Shown piece after piece: positions 1 to 8,465 of a stretch of DNA of 34,410 nt. Source of the DNA: Pullibacteroides sp964436335 (lineage in GTDB: Bacteria > Bacteroidota > Bacteroidia > Bacteroidales > P3); contig CAYTCD010000008.1 of assembly GCA_964436335.1 (NCBI GenBank), positions 1 to 34,410 of the forward strand, written 5' to 3'. The position numbers were made by a program, and so were the translations under genes. Each line of letters starts with the position of its first letter. Within the stretch, counting starts at the first letter, position 1. The notes under the pieces are model-generated. The model ran no database searches. It was not told the DNA's origin and worked only from the letters and a program-made list of their open reading frames with translations.

Positions 1-722
1 GGAACGGCGCCGCCGGACCCGGCTTCGGCATCGCCAACGAAGACGAGACGCTCTACAAATGGCAGGACAACGACCAGGACGGCGTTTTCTCCAGTGCGGG
101 CATCCTTACCAACCAAGACGGCACGATGTTGAAAAACCTCTATGTGTCCTGGGAACGCAACGATGGTTCGATGTCGCACATTTTCTATAAGCTGCCCTTG
201 AAAAATATCGAACTTCAGGGAGAAGGAACGGAGAGTTCGCCCTATATCATCACCTCTCCCGGCGAACTGGATATGGTGCGGAACTATCCCGAAGCCTGGT
301 TTGTGCTGGGCAACGACATCGACATGGCTTCCTTTACGGGCGTGAACCAGTCCGGATTCATCCCGATTCCACAGTTCAAGGGAAACTTTGACGGCAAGGG
401 GCATTTTATCTCGAACATCACCCTCCACGGCAGCGGTATCTTTAAGGAAGTGAACGGCGGAACGATTGCCAACCTTTCGCTGCGCAACGTGGTTCTTTCT
501 TCCACGGACCGCGCCGATGTGGGAGCGATTGCCGGTACGCTGATGATGAACAGCAGGTTGATCAACTGCCATGTGGAAAGCGATTTTGAGGTGACCGGTT
601 CCCGTGTGGGCGGTCTTGTCGGACAGGCGGTGAATTCTTCGGTGATAGACCGTTGCAGCTTTACGGGCTGTATTTCGGGCGCTTCCGAAAGCATAGGCGG
701 CATTGTGGGCTATATGAGGTAG
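1..722 (+). pseudogene. Surface protein with GLUG repeats, upstream part (open at left edge, ends at in-frame TAG)
   Basis: The reading frame is open from base 3 of the window, so the gene starts outside. It encodes an extracellular repeat protein. GLUG-type motifs such as GGLVGQ and GGIVGY recur from about 480 to 715, following an IANLSLRN-type β-strand repeat. The frame is stopped by TAG at 720-722. The same frame then continues without a break (SCTVYNSYEKCSVSG, then another GGIVG repeat) into the segment up to 2342. The stop therefore interrupts one long gene in the middle of a repeat. The domain content and the C-terminal sorting domain of the downstream part suggest a secreted, cell-surface adhesin-like protein. 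Either this is a nonsense mutation (one base from AAG, CAG or TGG) or an assembly error. Readthrough is possible but nothing in the sequence supports it. Confidence 0.8.
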
Positions 723-776
723 AGCTGCACGGTTTACAATTCGTATGAGAAATGTTCTGTTTCGGGAAAAGAATAT

Positions 777-2342
777 GTGGGCGGTATCGTGGGGTCGATG
801 CTGAACGGCGCTATAGTGGACAACAGTTATGCGTTGAATTCGGTATATGCGTCGGCTTATATGGCGGGCGGCATCGTGGCTGAAAACAGCGGCGGACAGA
901 TCCGCCACACCTACGCCACCGGAAAAATCGAGGTGGACACCCTGTTCGAGTCGAAGTGGTTCAAAGGAACGGCGGGCGGTATCGCCGGATCTACCGTACC
1001 CAATACGTATGCCGGCCAGATTAAGTATTCCTTTGCCTTGAACGATACCGTGACCGCCCCTGAACAGTTTTTCCGGGTGGCGGGTACCGAGTATTATGTC
1101 TCCGCCGATTCGGTTAAATCCCTGGACTCCAATTACGCCCTGACTTCGATGAAAATCGGGGCGAGAAATGCCTTGGCTACGGTAAACGATGCGAATTGCG
1201 TAAAAGATAAGAACAATGGCGAATCGGGTTCGTTGGAGGCCTTCAACCAGGCGTTCTACGAAAAGAATACCTGGCGTTTCGGCAACGACTCTGCCGCGCC
1301 TTGGAAGATGACCGGCAGCATGCCGACCCTATGGTGGGAATACCTTGTGCGCGGCGTGGAACTCTCTTCCCGTCATGTTTCGGTGGCCAAAGGAAAAACG
1401 GTTGCCTTGACGGCCAATGTGCTCCCGCAGAATGCCACGAATACCACCTTGATTTGGACTTCTTCGGATATGCTGGTGGCCACGGTGTCGCCCGAAGGCG
1501 TGGTTACGGGCAACAACAACGGCACGGCGGTTATTACCGTAAAAACTGTTGAAGGCGGCTTTACGGCTACTTGTGAGGTGACGGTAGTGATTCCCGTAGA
1601 GAAAGTATTGTTTGCCGAAAAGGAAATCGTGGTGGAACCTTCTTCAACTAGAGCGCTTTCCGTTACGGTATTGCCCGAAGATGCCACCAACAAGAATGTG
1701 GTGTATCTTTCGTTGGATCCCACTGTGGCCATAACGGGAGGTCCGAATGTTTACGGGGTTGAATTCGGGGAAACGAAGGTTGTGGCTATATCCGAAGACG
1801 GCGGCGTTTCCGATACCTGTATAGTGTATGTAAGGGCGATGGCAACAGATATTGTGCTGAATAGTTCCAGTATTACGCTGAACAAAGAAACACCTGCCTA
1901 CCAGTTGGAGGCAACAATCTATCCCGTGGAAGCGGAAGGTACCAAACTGGTTTGGAAAAGTCAGGATCAGGCTGTGGCTACCGTTTCCCAAACGGGTTTG
2001 GTTTCGGCCGGCGTTAAAGGACAAACCATGATAGAAGTATCGACAGTAGGAGGAGAGGCTACGGCCTACTGTCTTGTAACCGTAACCGAAGATGTGCGCA
2101 ACGAAGTAAATGAAGAGAATAAGGTGTTTGCCGGCTTTGTTGAAGGCAATATCGTGGTAAAGGCTTCTTGTAGCATGGAATGGATTCGTCTCTACAATGC
2201 GGCCGGCAGTTGTATTTCCGCAGTAAATGTAGGACGGGTGGAAAATGCGGTGCTTCCGGCTGCGAACCTACCTAAAGGGGTGTACGTGCTTCATGCAGGT
2301 TTTGTGAATGGGCATACGGCAACATTTAAAGTGATCCGCTAA
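777..2342 (+). pseudogene. Same surface protein, downstream part: GLUG repeats, three BIG2 Ig-like domains, type IX secretion sorting domain
   Basis: This is in frame with the upstream piece; coding sense actually resumes at 723, directly after the TAG. Counting from the first ATG at 777, GLUG-like repeats occupy residues 1-60. Three bacterial Ig-like (BIG2) domains lie at about 190-271, 272-352 and 354-436, each with the ATVS..G.V / ITV pattern. Residues 445-521 form a β-rich module ending LPKGVYVLHAGFVNG...FKVIR. That ending is characteristic of type A C-terminal sorting domains exported by the type IX secretion system of Bacteroidetes. The ATG at 777 has no obvious ribosome-binding site and falls inside a repeat, so it is unlikely to be a true start. 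The fragment would have no signal peptide if translated alone. A strong terminator follows the stop. Probable role: secreted adhesin or matrix-binding protein, now split. Confidence 0.8.
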
Positions 2343-2367
2343 GCAACGTGTATATACATATGCAAGA

Positions 2368-2408
2368 GGAGAGGGGAACCGTCATGGGCGGTTCCCCTCT
2401 CTTTATAT
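2368..2408 (+). terminator. Rho-independent terminator after the surface-protein gene
   Basis: A 14-bp stem pairs 2368-2381 with 2389-2402 around a 7-base loop (one G-T pair at the base). It is GC-rich at its core (GGGGAACCG / CGGTTCCCC) and is followed by TTATATTAT. It lies 26 bases after the stop codon at 2340-2342. Confidence 0.85.
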
Positions 2409-2521
2409 TATCGGTGTGCATGATTTAGCTGCGCTTTGCTTCTCTTTTATCTTATTCGGGGTTGAAATTCGGAAAACATAAGTTGCTAACGTTGTCTGCG
2501 GATTCTAAAAAAAAGACGTGG

Positions 2522-2529
2522 TATATTTG
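2522..2529 (+). promoter_or_regulatory. Bacteroidetes-type -7 element for the GNAT gene
   Basis: TATATTTG matches the Bacteroidetes primary sigma -7 consensus TAnnTTTG. It lies 20 bases before the ATG at 2550, with AAGGAG in between as ribosome-binding site. I see no clear -33 TTTG at ideal spacing. Confidence 0.55.
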
Positions 2530-2549
2530 CAAAAATCAAAAAGGAGAGA

Positions 2550-3044
2550 ATGGCCGGCAATGAATTTACCATCCGCCGAACTTTGTTGTCGGACTTGGAT
2601 GCCGTGATGGCGGTGTATGAGGTGGCGCGGAAATCGATGCGCGAAGCCGGTAATCTGCACCAGTGGATTAACGGCTATCCTTCCCGTAGGCTTATTGTTG
2701 CGGATATAGAGGCATCAAACAGTTACGTGGTGGAATACAGCGGGCAGATTGCCGGGGTGTTTACGTTTATTGTGGGAGAAGACCCTACCTATGCCAAGAT
2801 TGAGGGAAAATGGCTGAACGATGAGCCTTATGGCACCATTCATCGGATAGCTTCTGCCGGTATTGTTCGTGGCGTGGCGGATACCTGCCTCGATTTCTGC
2901 AAGCGGCAAGGCGTGTCGATACGGATAGATACCCACGCGGTCAATATTCCCATGTTGAACTGGATAAACAAAAGCGGTTTTACGTATTGCGGAATCATCT
3001 ATGTAGAAGACGGATCGCCCCGGAAGGCGTTTCAGTTGGGGTGA
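2550..3044 (+). CDS. GNAT-family N-acetyltransferase
   Basis: This 164-residue protein has the length and layout of a single-domain GNAT acetyltransferase, which transfers an acetyl group from acetyl-CoA to an amine. The N-terminus FTIRRTLLSDLDAVMAVYEVAR is the usual opening strand and helix. IAGVFTFIVGEDPTYAKIEGKWL forms the central sheet. IHRIASAGIVRGVADTCLDFCKR corresponds to the acetyl-CoA binding region, and SIRIDTHAVNIPMLNWINKSGFTYCGI is the conserved motif B with the typical N-x-x-M/A-x-x-x-x-x-K-x-G-F pattern. The ATG is preceded by AAGGAG at a good distance. The substrate cannot be told. It stands alone between a terminator and a convergent regulator gene. Confidence 0.85.
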   Translation: MAGNEFTIRRTLLSDLDAVMAVYEVARKSMREAGNLHQWINGYPSRRLIVADIEASNSYVVEYSGQIAGVFTFIVGEDPTYAKIEGKWLNDEPYGTIHRIASAGIVRGVADTCLDFCKRQGVSIRIDTHAVNIPMLNWINKSGFTYCGIIYVEDGSPRKAFQLG

Positions 3045-3102
3045 CATCCTTCTGCGTTGGACGCTTCTTCTGTTGTAGATGTAGATAAACTTCAATTCAA
3101 CG

Positions 3103-4125
3103 CTATTCTGATTCGTAAAGTAATCCGGCCAGTAGATGGTGGCGTTTGATACGGTGTTGTAATAAAGCCGGTTCCAATACTTTTACATGTTCGGCGTAAC
3201 CTAATATCTCGCGTTCCAATTCCAGGTTGAGGATAACGTTTATGGAAATCTCAATGGAGCCGTCTTCATAATGTTTCAGCACTTGCTGGCTACGATGAAG
3301 AGGTTTGGTGAGTACATACGGGGCTTGGGCGGCATCGAAAAACAATTTTACCCATTCTGCAACTTGTCCTGGCGTTTTTGTTACACCGATAACATCGTAG
3401 AAAAATGTTTCTGGATTGAAATTCGGATTGGGTATGAATTCCAAGGTTTCATCATGTTCTATCGACAATATTCTGTCTATGGCCAAGATCCATAAATTAT
3501 GTGTCTTTTTTTGATGGGTGCACAATAAGAACCAACGATTTCGATATTCTTTCAGCAGATAGGGCGACACTTCCAGCTTTTGGGACTTTACAGCTTTGAA
3601 CGATTGATAGTGAATTATCAAAGGTTTATGTTCGCGTACGGCCACATAGAGTTCTCCCAAGAGGTCAAGTCCTTTATAATGCTCGTTACGTTCTAGGTCA
3701 ATGGCCGGTGTATGTTTTTGTATTGAAACGGCAATGTGTTCCTGTAGTTTGTTGATGACATCGGTTGCAGGGGAAAGTTGGGGAAAAATCTGGAAATGTC
3801 GCAAAATATCCACGGCACCGTTAAGCGTGGCTATATCATCTTCAGTTAAAGGAATCTGCGTGATGGAATAATCAGGGTCTTCGTAAGTGTAATACTTTTT
3901 ATTTTTAACAACGATAGGGGCATTATAGCCTAATTTATCACTTCGCATCAACTGAATATCTCCTTGAATAGTACGTCGGCTTACACCGGAATCTCGCCCT
4001 TCCAATTCGTAAAGGGCATCGCTGCAAGCTTCCATTAAATCGGCCAATGTCCAAAGTCGAAAGCGATTTTGAAGACAGCGGTCAATGGTCTTTATTCGGA
4101 TTAGGGTTGCGCGGTTGAGTGGCAT
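3103..4125 (-). CDS. WYL-domain transcriptional regulator, divergent from rtcB
   Basis: This 340-residue regulator has an N-terminal winged helix (about 1-90, including SGVSRRTIQGDIQLMRSDKLG, a typical DeoR/HTH_11-like recognition segment). A WYL domain follows at about 160-210 (PLIIHYQSFKAV...EVSPYLLKEYRNRWFLLC), then a C-terminal WCX extension. WYL domains commonly sense ligands, often nucleotides or nucleic acid products. It is transcribed away from rtcB, with 105 bp between the two starts. That layout suggests it controls rtcB and itself, as RtcR does for E. coli rtcBA, although RtcR is an unrelated sigma-54 activator with a CARF domain. A near-palindrome in the gap is a candidate operator. 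I am confident of the family; the regulated target is inference. Confidence 0.88.
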   Translation of the reverse strand: MPLNRATLIRIKTIDRCLQNRFRLWTLADLMEACSDALYELEGRDSGVSRRTIQGDIQLMRSDKLGYNAPIVVKNKKYYTYEDPDYSITQIPLTEDDIATLNGAVDILRHFQIFPQLSPATDVINKLQEHIAVSIQKHTPAIDLERNEHYKGLDLLGELYVAVREHKPLIIHYQSFKAVKSQKLEVSPYLLKEYRNRWFLLCTHQKKTHNLWILAIDRILSIEHDETLEFIPNPNFNPETFFYDVIGVTKTPGQVAEWVKLFFDAAQAPYVLTKPLHRSQQVLKHYEDGSIEISINVILNLELEREILGYAEHVKVLEPALLQHRIKRHHLLAGLLYESE

Positions 4126-4173
4126 ATTGTTGCTTATTAATTTATTGTGCGAATATATAAAAGTTTTTATTAA

Positions 4174-4194
4174 GTGCGCAAATAGATTGCGTAC
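4174..4194. promoter_or_regulatory. Candidate operator between the WYL regulator and rtcB
   Basis: An interrupted palindrome GTGCGCAA - 5 bases - TTGCGTAC (7 of 8 positions complementary) lies near the middle of the 105-bp divergent gap, 37 bases before the rtcB start. A related half-site, GTGCGAAT, sits at 4147-4154. A dimeric regulator bound here could control both directions. No experiment is implied. Confidence 0.4.
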
Positions 4195-4230
4195 ATTGAG
4201 ATTTATTTTGCCTCATCAATATAGGAAATC

Positions 4231-5400
4231 ATGAAAGTAATAACAGGAAACAGAGTTCCCATAAAGATGTGGGCGGAGCAAATAGAAACCCATGCTATGG
4301 AGCAGGCTATGGATTTGGCATCCTTGCCTTTTAGTTTTCATCATGTGGCCTTGATGCCCGACTGTCATACAGGCTTAGGTATGCCCATCGGTGGTGTATT
4401 GGCAACTACGGGTTGTATTGTGCCCAATGCTGTAGGGGTTGATATTGGATGCGGCATGTGTGCGGTAAAAACCAATTTAAGGGAGGAACGGCTTTCTCGA
4501 AAGATTCTATTAAAGATAGTGGAGAAGATAAAAGAGGTGATACCTCTTGGGTTTGATCATCAACAAGAAGCGCAAGATGAATCGTTGATGCCGCAAGGCT
4601 ATAATCTCGATGATTTGCCGAAAACAAAAATTCTCTATCAATCGGCGCGTAAGCAACTCGGAACGCTTGGCGGTGGCAATCATTTTATTGAGATACAGCG
4701 GGAAGTTGAGGATGGTATGGTTTGGATTATGATACATTCTGGCTCCCGTAATCTTGGCAAAAAAATCGCTGCCGAATATGGAAACAGAGCCAAGTTTCTT
4801 AATAATCTTTGGTTTTCTCAGTCTTTGCCAGGATTGGAGTTTCTTCCGATGGCAACGCCTGAAGCAAGAAATTATTTGAAGGAGATGAAATATTGTGTCG
4901 ATTTTGCCTTGGCTAATCGGCAACTGATGATGCATCGTATATGCGAGATTATGCAATCATTTTTGCCTGAAATTTCTTTTGAGCCGATGATTAATATCGC
5001 TCATAACTATGCTGCATGGGAAAAACATTTCGGTCAAGATGTGATAGTGCATCGTAAAGGAGCCACGAGTGCAAGAAAGGGGGAGATTGGAATTATTCCC
5101 GGCTCACAAGGAACGCCTTCATATATTGTGGAAGGTCTTGGGAATCCGGATAGTTTTATGTCGAGTAGCCATGGAGCCGGACGTGTGATGGGGCGAAAGG
5201 CGGCTATTTATAACCTTAATCTTGCGCATGAACAAGAATTGCTTGAATCACAAGGAATCATTCACTCTGTATTCGAGGCGCGGGATTTGGATGAGGCTCC
5301 CTCTGCCTACAAAGACATCGAAGAAGTGATGCTTAACCAACGGGATCTTGTGAAACCTTTAGTCAAACTTCGTGCCCTTGCGGTTATCAAGGGAAAATGA
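4231..5400 (+). CDS. rtcB: RtcB-family RNA ligase (3'-phosphate/5'-OH)
   Basis: RtcB joins RNA ends carrying a 2',3'-cyclic phosphate or 3'-phosphate to 5'-OH ends, using GTP and Mn2+. It repairs tRNA and rRNA cut by ribotoxins. The family landmarks are all present: DCHTGLGMPIGGVLAT at 44-59, the metal-binding GVDIGCGM with D71 and C74, LGGGNHFIEIQ near 150, HSGSRNLGKKI, HNYAAWE and HRKGATSARKGE. The guanylylated histidine is H314 in SSSHGAGR. At 389 residues it is shorter than many RtcB proteins (about 400-480), which fits the compact bacterial subgroup. It is preceded by a divergent WYL regulator and followed after 11 bases by an unknown gene with its own strong ribosome-binding site, so both probably form one operon. 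Confidence 0.93.
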   Translation: MKVITGNRVPIKMWAEQIETHAMEQAMDLASLPFSFHHVALMPDCHTGLGMPIGGVLATTGCIVPNAVGVDIGCGMCAVKTNLREERLSRKILLKIVEKIKEVIPLGFDHQQEAQDESLMPQGYNLDDLPKTKILYQSARKQLGTLGGGNHFIEIQREVEDGMVWIMIHSGSRNLGKKIAAEYGNRAKFLNNLWFSQSLPGLEFLPMATPEARNYLKEMKYCVDFALANRQLMMHRICEIMQSFLPEISFEPMINIAHNYAAWEKHFGQDVIVHRKGATSARKGEIGIIPGSQGTPSYIVEGLGNPDSFMSSSHGAGRVMGRKAAIYNLNLAHEQELLESQGIIHSVFEARDLDEAPSAYKDIEEVMLNQRDLVKPLVKLRALAVIKGK

Positions 5401-5411
5401 TAGGGAGGTAA

Positions 5412-6305
5412 ATGATGGAACTCAAAAAATTTTCGTTTTACCCGCCTCTTGACAAGGATTGGCATGAACGATATTATATCGCCATAGGAGAGATGGGGTT
5501 TGAAACGGTGCTTTCCCATTGGGATAATTCCTTTGAGTTAATCCGGCATCAAATGGAAGGTTATGTTTATGCACATCATGAAGCAAAAGAAATTACGGTT
5601 GCCTTGAATTTCGATAATTCGCCGACCTTGATAAAACTTAGGCCTATTAAAGTTAGCCCTGCAGAAAGGTGTCGCAAAGATGGTACGCAGACGGTGCGGA
5701 TTGAAATTATACCGGATCGTTTTACGGATGCTCATGTGCTTATGGGGATTTGTGAGGAAAAGCAAGCGATAGAAGAATTGTATTGCGGTATGCTCGCTTT
5801 AGTGTTGACGCATAATCTCGAAGAAAATAAGCTGGAAAGGGATGAGGTTCCCAGAATGGTGGCGTATAATCAACTCAAATCTCCGGTTATCGAAGACTTT
5901 TTAAGAGGGAAAAAGCAAGATATAGCGTTACGGCAGCGGTCTATAAATATGGTTATCAAAATCATACCTGATTATGATACTTGTTTTTGGAATTTGAATA
6001 GCGATACACCGCCATTTTCGGTAGAAAATGATTGGATAGATGACAGTCTGCGGGATGAGAAAGGTGAAAAGATTTATATCAAAGGTTATTCGGAATGGCT
6101 TAATGCGATTGCGCCCGTGGTGATTGCGGGTGCCACGGGAGAGGAATATCCGTTTGATTGGGATGCCTATCATCGAAGAGGTTTGGTGTTGGCAAAAGAA
6201 CTCAGGTCGAGACTTGCCGAAGATATTGATTTGTGGTATGAAGCGCCTTTCGAAGACCATTCAGGCATTCTCAAACGGGCTGTTTTGGTGATGTTTGAAG
6301 ATTGA
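5412..6305 (+). CDS. Unknown 297-residue protein in the rtcB operon
   Basis: I do not recognise a family. The ATG at 5412 follows an AGGGAGG ribosome-binding site and begins 11 bases after the rtcB stop, so co-transcription is likely. The protein has no signal peptide or membrane segment and looks cytosolic. It is charged and slightly acidic, with aromatic-rich segments (KFSFYPPLDKDWHERYY at the N-terminus; DYDTCFWNLNSDTPPF near 200) and a C-terminal region with EEYPFDWDAYHRRG and a DLWYEAPFEDHSG segment. No nucleotide-binding motif stands out. Because its neighbour ligates RNA and its regulator is of the WYL type, a role in RNA repair or in sensing RNA damage is a reasonable guess but is unproven. 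The mobile element appears to begin right after its stop codon. Confidence 0.8.
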   Translation: MMELKKFSFYPPLDKDWHERYYIAIGEMGFETVLSHWDNSFELIRHQMEGYVYAHHEAKEITVALNFDNSPTLIKLRPIKVSPAERCRKDGTQTVRIEIIPDRFTDAHVLMGICEEKQAIEELYCGMLALVLTHNLEENKLERDEVPRMVAYNQLKSPVIEDFLRGKKQDIALRQRSINMVIKIIPDYDTCFWNLNSDTPPFSVENDWIDDSLRDEKGEKIYIKGYSEWLNAIAPVVIAGATGEEYPFDWDAYHRRGLVLAKELRSRLAEDIDLWYEAPFEDHSGILKRAVLVMFED

Positions 6306-6585
6306 GGACTATAGTTATAGTGCCGGCTTTCGCAGTTGCTGGGGTATTGCCAGTGTTTACACGAGGGTTGGCACTTTTGTGTAAATTTGTAAAAGCGTTA
6401 AGAGTATAGCCAGCTGCGTTGTATTCGGATAACGTGAGGATACGGCCACCCTCCTTAGCGCTTATAGGTCCTTTAGCAGCACCCAAGCCATCACGAGTAC
6501 GTATAGGGATGGTTTGCATAGCGTTGAATAGGTCGCTACCCCTATCATCTGCATCTGTTACAGGATCTACCTTTGAGAAAGACAT
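6271..6585 (-). pseudogene. Unrecognised gene fragment at the left end of the mobile element
   Basis: This minus-strand frame of 104 codons starts at MSFSKVDPVTDADDRG. It has a protein-like composition up to about NTGNTPATAKAGTITIV. It then runs across the end of the neighbouring chromosomal gene (stop at 6303-6305) in antisense for its last dozen codons. This suggests a gene truncated at the element-chromosome junction. I recognise no domain. The opposite strand also has an open frame in part of this region but shows a less natural composition. Treat as a hypothetical remnant. Confidence 0.35.
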
Positions 6586-6619
6586 AATAAAGAAAGGCGA
6601 TACCCTTCAAACCGCAGCG

Positions 6620-6799
6620 TCTAAGCCTCACGGAGGTATCGCCCTCTATAAGGATATTTGGGAAAACATCCTTATAAAAAAATAGAACTATTTAGAAGGA
6701 ACTGGAGCACCGCATACACAAAGTGCTGACTTTGCTCCCACATCTAACAACTCTATTTCTGCCGCAAAGTTACTGCAAGGCGTTAAGAAAAGCAATAAT
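6620..6799 (+). pseudogene. 3'-end remnant of a polyvalent-protein gene
   Basis: The plus strand encodes KDIWENILIKKIEL, then after a one-base shift near 6690 reads LEGTGAPHTQSADFAPTSN and then SISAAKLLQGVKKSN. The last part is identical to residues about 1893-1909 of the large polyvalent protein encoded on the other strand at 9807-15746. The part before it aligns with the end of that protein's LPD3-like domain (IELLDGTHGDDRSPLPRTSSN). This is therefore the tail of a second, diverged polyvalent gene in opposite orientation, frameshifted and lacking its front. Its last 50 bases are the left copy of an exact inverted repeat. Confidence 0.65.
6748..6797 (+). repeat. Left copy of a perfect 50-bp inverted repeat
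   Basis: Bases 6748-6797 are the exact reverse complement of 10019-10068. The repeat encodes the NSISAAKLLQGVKKSN segment of polyvalent proteins. It ends two bases from the stop codon of the Mrr-type nuclease gene. The paired copies point inward and enclose about 3.2 kb. Confidence 0.9.
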
Positions 6800-8094
6800 C
6801 AGCCATTCCATCTAAAAGCACGTCGAAATCCTTTTTCTTCGGCTTCTTCGACGGTCCAAGCATAAAACTCCCCAGACTTGTTTATTATTGTTTTATCATA
6901 TTGTTGGTCGAAAGGAAGGTGATAAATCTTCTCTCCCGATGTAGATATATTGCATTTGATTCTTGGAAATTCCTCGAAAGGGACTTCCCATATATCAACA
7001 CATAAGCGCCTTGCAAATCGTATGGCCGTGTTGGATAATTTTGTAGTTGTTATAAATACGGGTTTTACATTCGGTTTTCCGCTTTCTAACGAATAGGCAA
7101 TGGTTGTACCATATAGTTGCGCTATATGGTTTTCATGAATTTCTTTCTTTTGCGACCAGATTTTGCATTGAACTATGTAGGTGTAGCCGCCTTTATCGGC
7201 TATAATGTCGCGCCCCATATCTTCCAGTCTTTTTTCAATGCCAAATTGTCGGATATTGTAAAATCCTCTATTTTGCATCCAATAGCCACAATACAATTCG
7301 TAATCACGTCCGATTTGCCAATCTGTTTTTTTGCGATCAATATATTTATGGAGAGCAAGTTGATTGCGTTCAGTTCTTGATAATTTACTATAATCTTCCT
7401 TGGAAACATAATCCTGAACGTGATCATAGTTTTCCTTGACGTTATCTATATTTTTGTATTGTAATAAAGTCTTTAAGTCTTCAAAGCTATCAATATATCG
7501 TGATAACTCCGGGAAAGCTTTGAAGAGTATTTCGTATTTGTAAATGAGTATTTTGTTTTGTTCAAGCAATGCTCGTTTTTCTGCTCGGAGTTCCTTGATT
7601 TCTACTGCTTTTTTAGGGGCAGGGTGGCTCTTGGTCCGTAGATAAATTTCGGTATGGTAGTCTTGGATGGTGCATAAGTCTGAATAAAGCTCTGTCAACC
7701 CTTTTATGGCACTGTCATCACGTTTTTCAAAAGATTTATATGCTTTGTCTTTTTTGTCAGCATATTCTTTTGTGCGTATTAGTTCTGATTCTACAGCCTT
7801 TTTTTGAGCGATTAAAAATTTCTCTTTCTCTTGAAAAGCTTTTTCAAATTTTTTTTTCTCTAGTTTTAAATCTTCTTCTTTGTTCTTAAAATCTATTGCA
7901 ATCTCTTGATTATATGCTGTTATATGAATAAATAGTAATAGGGTTATAAAAGAAATCATCAATATTATGCCTTTTATCCAAGATAGAGATAGTCCAAAGA
8001 AACTTGCTTTGTCGATGCTAATAAAAATAAAAACACAAAGTGAAATAATCAACAATGTGCCACAACCAGCTTTGGTTTCGTGATGGTTCTTCAT
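6799..8094 (-). CDS. Membrane-anchored Mrr-type restriction endonuclease
   Basis: This 431-residue protein has two N-terminal membrane helices (about 10-30 and 34-57, separated by a short loop). A long charged coiled coil follows (about 60-200). A C-terminal PD-(D/E)xK nuclease domain of the Mrr/restriction endonuclease-like type spans roughly 270-390. Active-site candidates are the aspartate in MGRDIIA (about 296) and the QxK of YIVQCK (about 309-311), the usual Mrr D-QxK arrangement. The ending SGEFYAWTVEEAEEKGFRRAF is a short tail domain. Such proteins are thought to cut foreign or modified DNA at the membrane. It is cargo inside the mobile element, with lower GC than its neighbours and no methyltransferase beside it, consistent with a modification-dependent or solitary nuclease. 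A defence role is inference. Confidence 0.8.
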   Translation of the reverse strand: MKNHHETKAGCGTLLIISLCVFIFISIDKASFFGLSLSWIKGIILMISFITLLLFIHITAYNQEIAIDFKNKEEDLKLEKKKFEKAFQEKEKFLIAQKKAVESELIRTKEYADKKDKAYKSFEKRDDSAIKGLTELYSDLCTIQDYHTEIYLRTKSHPAPKKAVEIKELRAEKRALLEQNKILIYKYEILFKAFPELSRYIDSFEDLKTLLQYKNIDNVKENYDHVQDYVSKEDYSKLSRTERNQLALHKYIDRKKTDWQIGRDYELYCGYWMQNRGFYNIRQFGIEKRLEDMGRDIIADKGGYTYIVQCKIWSQKKEIHENHIAQLYGTTIAYSLESGKPNVKPVFITTTKLSNTAIRFARRLCVDIWEVPFEEFPRIKCNISTSGEKIYHLPFDQQYDKTIINKSGEFYAWTVEEAEEKGFRRAFRWNG

Positions 8095-8159
8095 ATTTCA
8101 GTTTAATGTTCTACGGTTTTGGGGCATACGCATTCTCGGAGTAGTTGTCAGAATCCGTG

Positions 8160-8434
8160 TTTCAGGCAATGTGGATGATAAGGATCTTAAATATCATGGC
8201 ACTGAAAGGTCATCTGCGGCTACCAATGCTCGTGCAAAACACGCCCCTGATACCAACGTCCAAAACGCTATCCGCAGCACTGACATTGCAAAGATACGGA
8301 AAGATGTGAACCTGTCAAAAAATGAAGAAGTAATCTATCGAAGCAAAAAAATAACCCCCGACCAATCGTCACTTCTGGAGCGCCCCAATTGCGCTCCATA
8401 TCCGACTAGTCAAGGGTTGTATAAACAAATGTAA
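8160..8434 (+). pseudogene. Unrecognised coding remnant
   Basis: The frame reads RIRVSGNVDDKDLKYHGTE, then ATNARAKHAPDTNVQNAIR, and runs to a stop at 8432-8434. The first ATG or GTG (8171 or 8168) has no ribosome-binding site and the frame is already open before it, so this is more likely a 5'-truncated piece than a gene. I recognise no domain. It lies between the upstream end of the Mrr gene and pieces of polyvalent genes, all in one cassette region. Confidence 0.3.
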
Positions 8435-8465
8435 TGCATCTGAAATAAAAAAACAAACGGGAGAA

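Noticed and set aside
6306..6420. Left attachment site as a copy of the tRNA-Arg 3' end
   Set aside because: I looked for the T-arm and acceptor sequence in the left junction area and did not find it; the exact left end stays undefined.
8379..8402. Small hairpin TGGAGCG / CGCTCCA as a terminator
   Set aside because: Only 7 bp and not followed by a T-run; it lies within a degenerate coding remnant.
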